Shown: one piece after another, positions 55,337-64,000 of the stretch
How positions within the stretch are numbered: position 1 is the first letter of the stretch
Layout of the letters: each line of letters begins with the position of its first letter
NCBI GenBank assembly: GCA_019245755.1
Contig: JAFARC010000045.1
Span: forward strand, 1-64,000
Length of the DNA: 64,000 nucleotides
Source: Mycobacteriaceae bacterium
GTDB lineage: Bacteria; Actinomycetota; Actinomycetes; Mycobacteriales; Mycobacteriaceae
Reading direction: 5' to 3'
Translations under genes and position numbers: made by a program
Notes under the pieces: generated by a model
What the model saw: only the letters and a program-made list of their open reading frames with translations
What the model was told of the DNA's origin: nothing
Database searches by the model: none

Positions 55337-55774
55337 GTGGCGGACAACACGTCGCAGACCATTTACATCGACGCCGACCCGGGCACGGTGATGGACGTCA
55401 TCGCCGACATCGCCGCCTACCCGCAATGGGTTTCGGAGTACAAAGAGACCGAGGTGCTGGAGGCGGACGCCGAGGGCTATCCCAAGACGGCGCGGCTGGT
55501 GCTCGACGCCGCCGTGCTCAAGGACACCATGGTGCTGTCCTACGATTGGCCGCCCGACCGCAAGTCGGTCCGCTGGAGCCTGGTCTCCAGCTCTTTGCTG
55601 CGGTCGCTGGACGGGGCATACCACCTGTCGCCCAAGGGATCGGGCACCGACGTCACCTATGAGCTGTCGGTCGACCTGATCATCCCGATGATCGGGCTGC
55701 TCAAACGCAAGGCCGAACGCCGGCTGACCGACACCGCGTTGAAGGACCTCAAGAAACGAGTCGAGGCTGAATGA
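55337..55774 (+). CDS. TB16.3: SRPBCC/START-fold protein (TB16.3 type)
   Basis: 145 aa, GTG start, counterpart of Rv2185c. Typical SRPBCC opening TIYIDADPGTVMDVIADIAA followed by YPQWVSEYKETEVLEADAEG, and an ending helix (LKRKAERRLTDTALKDLKKR). The hydrophobic cavity fold suggests binding of a lipid or polyketide. Its stop codon (TGA in GAATGA) overlaps the start region of the next gene. Confidence 0.92.
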   Translation: MADNTSQTIYIDADPGTVMDVIADIAAYPQWVSEYKETEVLEADAEGYPKTARLVLDAAVLKDTMVLSYDWPPDRKSVRWSLVSSSLLRSLDGAYHLSPKGSGTDVTYELSVDLIIPMIGLLKRKAERRLTDTALKDLKKRVEAE

Positions 55775-57029
55775 ATTCCCGCCACCCGCCCCTGCTCGGA
55801 TCAGCCTGTTCGTCGGCAAGGGCGGGGTAGGCAAGTCGACACTGGCCGCCGCGACCGCGGTCGCCGACGCGGGCGCCGGCCACCGGGTGCTGGCGGTGTC
55901 CACCGACCAGGCGCACTCGCTCGGCGACGTGTTCGCCACCCCCGTCCCGCCGACCGGGCGGCGTGAGTTCATCCGGGTGCTGGAGGACGACGCGGACGCC
56001 GGTGGAGGGTTCCTCGACGCGCTCGCGCTGGACACCCTGGCGTTGCTGGAGGCCCACTGGCGTGAGGTCGCGGCGACCCTTGCGGGGCGGTTCCCCGAAT
56101 CCGAACTGGACGACGTCGCACCCGAGGAACTGTCGGCGCTTCCCGGCGTTCAGGAGGTGCTCGGGCTGCACGAGGTCGGGCAGCTGGCCGGGTCGGGGCG
56201 GTGGGACCACGTCGTCGTGGACTGCGCGTCCACGGCCGATGCGCTGCGGATGCTGACCCTGCCGGCGACGTTCGGGCTGTATGTGGAGCGCGCCTGGCCG
56301 CGCCACCGCCGACTGGCCAGCGCCGCCGAGGATGCCCGCACCGCCGCGGTGGCCGGACTGCTGGAGCGGATCAGCGCAGGAATGGAGCAGCTGAGCGCGC
56401 TGCTGACCGACGGCGACCGGGTCGCAGCGCACCTGGTGCTGACCGCCGAACGGGTGGTCGCCGCCGAGGCGACCCGCACGCTGGGCTCGTTGTCGCTGAT
56501 GGGGGTGCGCGTCGACGAGCTGATCGTGAACCAGATTCTGGTCCGGGACGATTCCTACGAATACCGCAACCTGCCCGCGCACCCCGCCTTCGACTGGTAC
56601 GCCGAACGGATCTGCGAACAGCAGGCCGTACTCAAGGAGCTGGCGGCCAGCATCGGCGACGTCGAGCTGGTGCTCGCGCCGCACCTGGCCGCCGAGCCGA
56701 TCGGCCCCAAGGCGCTGACCGAACTGCTGCAGACCATTCGCCGGCGGGACGGGTCGCCGCCGCCCGGACCGCTGCGGCCCATCGTGGACCGGGAGTCCGG
56801 GTCGGGGCTCGAGGCGGTGTACCGGCTGCGGCTACAGTTACCTCAGGTGGACCCCGGGGGCCTGGCCCTGGGCCGGGTCGACGATGATCTGATCATCGGC
56901 GCGGCAGGAATGCGGCGCCGGGTGCGGCTGGCCTCCGTGCTGCGAAGATGCGTCGTGGCGGACGCGCAGCTGCGAGGCAGTGAACTGACGGTGCGTTTCC
57001 GACCGGATCCGGAGGTGTGGCCGGCGTGA
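55767..57029 (+). CDS. ArsA/Get3-like P-loop ATPase with a problematic 5' end
   Basis: Rv2184c-type ATPase of the MinD/ArsA class. The deviant Walker A LFVGKGGVGKSTLAAA is encoded at about 55806-55850, followed by STDQAHSLGDVF and DHVVVDCASTADALRML. In that frame there is no ATG, GTG or TTG before the P-loop: the stop at 55740-55742 is followed only by CTG codons (55767, 55806, 55839). The nearest ATG (55771, overlapping the previous stop as ATGA) is in another frame and stops after 20 codons. The next usable GTG (55887) would drop Walker A. I give the CTG 55767 start; a frameshift is equally possible. Confidence 0.7.
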   Translation: MNEFPPPAPARISLFVGKGGVGKSTLAAATAVADAGAGHRVLAVSTDQAHSLGDVFATPVPPTGRREFIRVLEDDADAGGGFLDALALDTLALLEAHWREVAATLAGRFPESELDDVAPEELSALPGVQEVLGLHEVGQLAGSGRWDHVVVDCASTADALRMLTLPATFGLYVERAWPRHRRLASAAEDARTAAVAGLLERISAGMEQLSALLTDGDRVAAHLVLTAERVVAAEATRTLGSLSLMGVRVDELIVNQILVRDDSYEYRNLPAHPAFDWYAERICEQQAVLKELAASIGDVELVLAPHLAAEPIGPKALTELLQTIRRRDGSPPPGPLRPIVDRESGSGLEAVYRLRLQLPQVDPGGLALGRVDDDLIIGAAGMRRRVRLASVLRRCVVADAQLRGSELTVRFRPDPEVWPA

Positions 57030-57388
57030 GTGGCGCTCACTCCGACATCGGGCCCGAACTGCGGCAGATCGCTGCGCTCATCCTGGACCGGCTCGACCCG
57101 GCGATCCGAGCGGCCGCGGCGCTCGCCGCCGACCGCGGCGACGGTCCGGGCAAATGCCAGCAGACGTGGTGCCCGGTGTGTGCGCTGGCGGCCCTGGTGA
57201 CCGGTGAACAGCATCCGCTGCTGAGCGTGATCGCCGAGCACAGCATCGCCCTGCTGACCGTCATCCGGGCAATGATCGACGGCGCCCAGCCCTCGCCGCC
57301 CGACGGCGGAGACGGCCCCGCCGGCGGCGGCCCCGACCGGCCGCCGCCCGGCAGATACCAAAACATCCCGATCACGGTCGAGGAGTAG
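57026..57388 (+). CDS. Conserved small protein with Cys cluster (Rv2183c type)
   Basis: 120 aa from GTG 57026, which overlaps the ATPase stop by four bases (GTGA); a GTG nine bases upstream is an alternative. It contains KCQQTWCPVCALAALVTGE, a C-x4-C-x2-C arrangement that could bind metal, then a hydrophobic helix and a Pro/Gly-rich tail. Coupled to the ATPase gene, so a partner role is likely. Function unknown. Confidence 0.85.
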   Translation: MSGAHSDIGPELRQIAALILDRLDPAIRAAAALAADRGDGPGKCQQTWCPVCALAALVTGEQHPLLSVIAEHSIALLTVIRAMIDGAQPSPPDGGDGPAGGGPDRPPPGRYQNIPITVEE

Positions 57389-57486
57389 GCAAGCCGGCGC
57401 ACGCCGCCGAACTATGGTCCGTCCCATCGGGCGTGGGTAAAGTTGGCGCAAAGCTTCCTCGACAGCACCCCGAACCGGGAGGGTCC

Positions 57487-58200
57487 ATGTGGTATTGGCT
57501 GTTCAAGTACATCTTCATGGGGCCATTGCTGTCATTGCTGGGCCGACCCAAACCGGAAGGCCTCGAACATATTCCGGACTCCGGGCCGGCGATCCTGGCC
57601 AGCAACCACCTGGCCGTCGCGGATAGTTTTTATCTGCCGCTGGTGGTGCGCCGCCGCATCACGTTCCTCGCGAAGGCCGAGTACTTCACCGGCACCGGGC
57701 TCAAGGGCCGGCTCACCCGCTGGTTCTACACCGTGTTGGGTCAGGTGCCGATCGACCGCAGCAGCGCCGACGCGGCGCAGGGCGCGCTCGACACCGCCAA
57801 GCGGCTGCTGGACGAGGGGAAGCTGGTGGGCATGTACCCGGAGGGCACCCGTTCGCCCGACGGGCGGCTGTACAAGGGCAAGACCGGGCTGGCCCGGTTG
57901 GCGCTGGAGACCGGCGTGCCGGTCATCCCGGTCGCGATGATCGGCACCGACGTGGTCAATCCGCCGGGCAGCAAGAGGTGGCGGTTCGGGCAGGTCACCG
58001 TGCGCATCGGCAAGCCGCTGGACTTCACCCGGTTCGAGGGGCTGGCCGGGAACCGGTTCATCGAGCGTGCGGTCATCGACGAGGTCATGTACGAGCTGAT
58101 GGGACTGTCCGGCCGGGAGTACGTCGACATATACGCCGCCGACGTCAAGCAGGGCGCCGACCCCGACCACCCGGCCCCCGGGCAGACGAGTGCCGCCTAG
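57487..58200 (+). CDS. 1-Acylglycerol-3-phosphate acyltransferase (PlsC family)
   Basis: 237 aa with GGGAGG before the ATG. Acyltransferase blocks: [18 protein letters not shown] (NHx4D), [29 protein letters not shown] and [12 protein letters not shown]. This protein corresponds to Rv2182c, which I recall as an sn-2 acyltransferase of phosphatidic acid synthesis (called PlsM in recent work). The unusual sn-2 palmitate of mycobacterial phospholipids would come from it. Confidence 0.92.
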   Translation: MWYWLFKYIFMGPLLSLLGRPKPEGLEHIPDSGPAILASNHLAVADSFYLPLVVRRRITFLAKAEYFTGTGLKGRLTRWFYTVLGQVPIDRSSADAAQGALDTAKRLLDEGKLVGMYPEGTRSPDGRLYKGKTGLARLALETGVPVIPVAMIGTDVVNPPGSKRWRFGQVTVRIGKPLDFTRFEGLAGNRFIERAVIDEVMYELMGLSGREYVDIYAADVKQGADPDHPAPGQTSAA

Positions 58201-59450
58201 CCGACAGCGGGCACGGCCGGCTCGTCCAGTCGGGCCGCCGGCCGCTCGGCGGCCCGGACGGCGACGGTGGCGCCCGCGACCGCGATGACCGCGAGCGCCC
58301 ACCACACATAGGACGCGGCCACCAGCTGACGCCACCACGACGCGGTCGCTTCCCGGTGCTCCGGCAGCAACTCGATCGGTGTCCACACCATCAGCGCCAC
58401 CCCGGCCGCCGTCACCGCCGCCAAGGCCGGGTTACGGCGGCGATAGGCGGCCACCCCAGTCGTCAGCACCGCGGGCAGCACCCATACCCAGTGATGCGAC
58501 CACGACACTGGGGACACCACCAGCCCGAACAACGCGATGCACATCAGCGCCAACACCGGCTCACCGGCGCGCAACAAGCGACGCGCCGCCCAGACCAGCA
58601 GCGCCAGCACCGCCAAACACCCCAGCGTCCACATCCCGAACTGCTCAGAAGCGGTCAGCGGGAGACGGGCCAGCGTGCCGGCGATGTTCTGGTTGGTGTT
58701 CAGCGAAGCGTTGCCGATCCGCTCGGTGTGCCGCACCGTGGCGGTCCAGTACTGAAGCGAGTCCCGCCACGCCAGCACGAATCCGGCCAGCGACGCCACC
58801 AGGAACGACACGACCGCGGTCAGCGCGGCCCTTGGCTCCCGGCGCAGCGCGAGATAGAGCAGAAACACCGCCGGTGTCAGCTTGAGCGCGATCGCCACAC
58901 CCAGCAGCACCCCGCGCGGCCACGGTGTGCGGCGCGGCACGCAGTCGGCGATGACCAGCGTCATCAGGATCACGTTGATCTGTCCGAACGACAGGTCCGA
59001 CTGGATCGGCTCCAGGTGGATCACGGCCAGCCCGACCACCAGGGCGGCCAGCCACCAGCGCGCCGGTGCAGACCACACCTTCAGCCCGGACAACACAATC
59101 ACCGTCGACACCAGCAGCAGCACCAGCGTGATCAGCGTTATCGTCACGCTGGCCACCGGAAACGACACCCACGCGATCGGGCAGAACGCGATCGCCGCCA
59201 GCGGGGGATAGGTGAACGGCAGGTTCAGCCCGACCGAGGTGTGAAACAACGCCCCGCCGCTGTACAGCGGCCGGTCGCCGAGCCACGCCCGGGCGCCCAT
59301 CCGGTACACCTCGACGTCGATCCGGTACGGAAGGTGGCCCAGCACCCGCCAGGCGGCGAAGGCGAAGGTGACGACGGCGACAAGTTGAAACACCCGCCAG
59401 GCGGCACGACCCTGCCACCCGCCCCGGTCCAGCGATCGCCAGCTTCTCAT
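58197..59450 (-). CDS. mptC: Alpha-1,2-mannosyltransferase (GT87), lipomannan branching
   Basis: 417-aa GT-C protein with about ten helices, counterpart of Rv2181. The acidic loop after helix 1 reads [20 protein letters not shown] with the catalytic Asp-containing motif, followed by [26 protein letters not shown] and [14 protein letters not shown] are family landmarks. It adds alpha-1,2-mannose branches to lipomannan using polyprenyl-phosphate mannose. ATG at 59450; a TTG one codon upstream is possible. Its last bases overlap the convergent acyltransferase gene by four bases. Confidence 0.93.
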   Translation of the reverse strand: MRSWRSLDRGGWQGRAAWRVFQLVAVVTFAFAAWRVLGHLPYRIDVEVYRMGARAWLGDRPLYSGGALFHTSVGLNLPFTYPPLAAIAFCPIAWVSFPVASVTITLITLVLLLVSTVIVLSGLKVWSAPARWWLAALVVGLAVIHLEPIQSDLSFGQINVILMTLVIADCVPRRTPWPRGVLLGVAIALKLTPAVFLLYLALRREPRAALTAVVSFLVASLAGFVLAWRDSLQYWTATVRHTERIGNASLNTNQNIAGTLARLPLTASEQFGMWTLGCLAVLALLVWAARRLLRAGEPVLALMCIALFGLVVSPVSWSHHWVWVLPAVLTTGVAAYRRRNPALAAVTAAGVALMVWTPIELLPEHREATASWWRQLVAASYVWWALAVIAVAGATVAVRAAERPAARLDEPAVPAVG

Positions 59451-59534
59451 CAACCGGAGAGCCTATCGGGGCGCTCAGGCGCGCCGGACCCCGATGTCCG
59501 CGCCCGGCGCCGCCACCGGGCGTAAATTTTGCCC

Positions 59535-60410
59535 GTGTTCGCTTGGTTCTGGCACGACATCATCAACCGCGGACGGCTCCCGTTGCTGTGCTGCCTCGTC
59601 GCGTTCATCGTGACGTTTTTCGTGACCCGCACCATCGTCCGTTATATCCGTCATTTATCGGACAGCGACGCGCCGCACAAATGGTGGCAGCCACGCAACG
59701 TCGGGCACGGCTCCCTACATATCCACCACGTCGTCTTCGGGGTGATCCTGGTGATGGTCTCCGGCGTCACGATGGTCACGCTGGCCGTCAACGGCGGGCA
59801 GCCGGAGTTCACCGTGGCGGCGGTCTTGTTCGGCACCGGCGCCGCGCTGGTGCTCGACGAGTTCGCCCTGGTCCTGCACCTGAGCGACGTGTACTGGTCC
59901 CAGGACGGCCGCACGTCGGTGGACGCGGTGTTCGCCGCGGCAGCGGTCGCGGGCCTGCTGATCCTCGGCTTCAACCCGCTGTCGTTTTTCGACGTCAGCA
60001 TGTGGCGCCACGACCACACCGTCGAGGCGCGGGTCGGCGTCGTCGTGGCGGCGGTGCTCACCCTCGCGCTGGCGGTGGTGGTGCTGCTCAAGGGCAAGGT
60101 GTGGACCGGTCTGGTGGGGATGTTCATCCCGCCGCTGCTGTTCGTCGGTGCGATGCGGCTGTCCCGTCCCCACGCGCCCTGGGCGCGCTGGCGCTACACC
60201 GACAAACCGCACAAGATGCACCGGGCGCTGGAGCGCGAGCGGCGGCTGCGCCGCCCGGTGGTGCAGGCCAAGCTGTGGGTGCAAGACGCGATCTCGGGGA
60301 TGCCGCGATTCCCCGACGACCGGTTGGTCGACGCGCAGCTCGACCGGGAGATCCATGCCGCCCCGCCCCCGGCGCAGCGCCGGCCGGTGGCACCGGGCAC
60401 CGCCGCCTGA
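59535..60410 (+). CDS. Conserved polytopic membrane protein (Rv2180c type)
   Basis: About 291 aa, GTG start (a TTG two codons upstream is possible). Helices near 15-35, 63-85, 95-112, 125-145, 158-178 and 182-195. The distinctive block GHGSLHIHHVVFGV (His62, His64, His65) is followed about 43 residues later by ALVLDEFALVLHL (Asp108, Glu109). The same motif pair occurs in the island gene at 10187-11239. The C-terminal 90 residues are basic (KPHKMHRALERERRLRRP). Function unknown; located between lipomannan and RNase genes. Confidence 0.88.
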   Translation: MFAWFWHDIINRGRLPLLCCLVAFIVTFFVTRTIVRYIRHLSDSDAPHKWWQPRNVGHGSLHIHHVVFGVILVMVSGVTMVTLAVNGGQPEFTVAAVLFGTGAALVLDEFALVLHLSDVYWSQDGRTSVDAVFAAAAVAGLLILGFNPLSFFDVSMWRHDHTVEARVGVVVAAVLTLALAVVVLLKGKVWTGLVGMFIPPLLFVGAMRLSRPHAPWARWRYTDKPHKMHRALERERRLRRPVVQAKLWVQDAISGMPRFPDDRLVDAQLDREIHAAPPPAQRRPVAPGTAA

Positions 60411-60419
60411 GGGGATCGG

Positions 60420-63509
<3,090 letters not shown>

Positions 63510-63545
63510 GGTAGCCACGGGGGGTCTCGTCTTAGACTCAACGCG

Positions 63546-63950
63546 GTGAGCAACGTTCCGGCCGGTGACGACGTTCTGGATCCCGACGAACCGGTGTACG
63601 ACCTGTTCCGCGTTGCCGAGTTGCTGGGTGTGCCGGTGACCAAGGTGCACCAGCACCTGCGCGACGGGCACCTGGTGGGAATCCGCCGCGGCGGCGCCGT
63701 CATGGTGCCGCAGGCGTTCTTCACCGACACCGGCCACGTGGTCAAGAGCCTGCCCGGGCTGCTGGCGGTGCTGCACGACGGCGGCTACCGTGAGACCGAG
63801 ATCCTGCGCTGGTTGTTCACCGCCGACGCATCGCTGACGCTGACCCGCGATGGAACCCGGGAATCGGTACCTAACGCCCGGCCGGTCGACGCGCTGCACT
63901 CTCATCAGGCTCGCGAGGTGGTGCGCCGGGCGCAGGCGATGGCGTACTGA
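63546..63950 (+). CDS. DNA-binding protein, substrate of PknL (Rv2175c type)
   Basis: 134 aa, winged helix-turn-helix: VYDLFRVAELLGVPVTKVHQ is the HTH, followed by LVGIRRGGAVMVPQAFF, then HDGGYRETEILRWLF and a C-terminal helix (HSHQAREVVRRAQAMAY). GTG start. The N-terminal tail before the HTH is only about 15 residues and has no Thr; in M. tuberculosis the PknL site Thr9 lies in a longer tail. Shares a short intergenic region with pknL. Confidence 0.92.
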   Translation: MSNVPAGDDVLDPDEPVYDLFRVAELLGVPVTKVHQHLRDGHLVGIRRGGAVMVPQAFFTDTGHVVKSLPGLLAVLHDGGYRETEILRWLFTADASLTLTRDGTRESVPNARPVDALHSHQAREVVRRAQAMAY

Positions 63951-64000
63951 CGCCGCGGTAGAGCAGATAGGCGGCCGTCAGCGCGCAGGCCGTGGCCAGC
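63871..64000 (-). CDS. mptA: C-terminal end of the mptA mannosyltransferase (partial)
   Basis: Reading leftward from the window end, the minus-strand frame gives LATACALTAAYLLYRG, a membrane helix, then a Pro/Arg-rich tail ending at TAG 63871-63873. Position next to the PknL substrate gene and the hydrophobic end match the expected alpha-1,6-mannosyltransferase MptA (Rv2174). It overlaps the 3' end of the preceding gene by 80 bases. Too short for firm assignment. Confidence 0.5.
   Translation of the reverse strand, partial: LATACALTAAYLLYRGVSTPSPAPGAPPREPDESAARRPAGR

Overview
The window is chromosomal DNA of a Mycobacterium. It has high G+C, frequent GTG/TTG starts and many 4-bp ATGA/GTGA gene overlaps. 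The gene order is almost that of the M. tuberculosis segment from glnA2 (Rv2222c) to mptA (Rv2174), written in the opposite orientation. The products (actinobacterial QcrCAB, CtaF, MmpS3, PimB', PknL, RipC, AdoK) are mycobacterial hallmarks. The sequence alone does not fix the species; a non-tuberculous mycobacterium fits best.

Layout. (1) 1-4905: the end of an MFS transporter gene, then glnA2 and glnE. (2) 4906-17307: an accessory block of about 12.4 kb between the convergent 3' ends of glnE and glnA1, which are neighbours in M. tuberculosis. Its left part carries a GT39 glycosyltransferase, a Tat-exported phospholipase C, a DoxX protein, dtd, a tandem 15-bp repeat, a membrane protein, a CDF-type transporter and small exported proteins. 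Its right part (about 13.26-17.33 kb) looks like a decayed integrative element: a 28-bp near-perfect copy of the glnA1 3' end marks the left side, a tyrosine-recombinase remnant abuts glnA1 on the right, and the cargo is a truncated PD-(D/E)XK nuclease, an unrecognised 333-aa protein and a pentapeptide-repeat membrane protein. (3) 17308-24491: glnA1 with a four-box GlnR-type operator upstream, an RDD protein, a DUF4191 protein, lipB-lipA (lipoate synthesis) and dlaT, a lipoylated E2 whose cofactor lipA/lipB supply. (4) 24643-38835: ephD, pepB, gcvT, ilvE, a DUF3043-cobU-cobT-cobS operon (cobalamin lower-loop assembly), a glycerate kinase, a HesB/IscA protein, adoK and asnB. (5) 38958-46414: the respiratory supercomplex locus, with ctaC-ctaF-mmpS3 on one strand converging on ctaE-qcrC-qcrA-qcrB. 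(6) 46498-64000: trpD, a DnaQ/UvrC-type nuclease, ripC, a zinc protease-like protein, the PIM/lipomannan glycosyltransferases pimB' and mptC, fadD15, two START-fold proteins, an ArsA-like ATPase, an acyltransferase, an exoribonuclease, aroG, pknL with its DNA-binding substrate, and the 3' end of mptA.

The nitrogen genes (glnA1, glnA2, glnE, asnB, ilvE) form a theme: GlnE modifies GlnA1 at Tyr406, and the glnA1 upstream region has spaced GlnR boxes. Most of the window is ordinary core genome. The parts that deserve attention are the glnA1-associated element, the repeated and unclassified material in the glnE-glnA1 gap, and several start-site or motif oddities in conserved genes. Comparisons with M. 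tuberculosis are from memory, not from a search.
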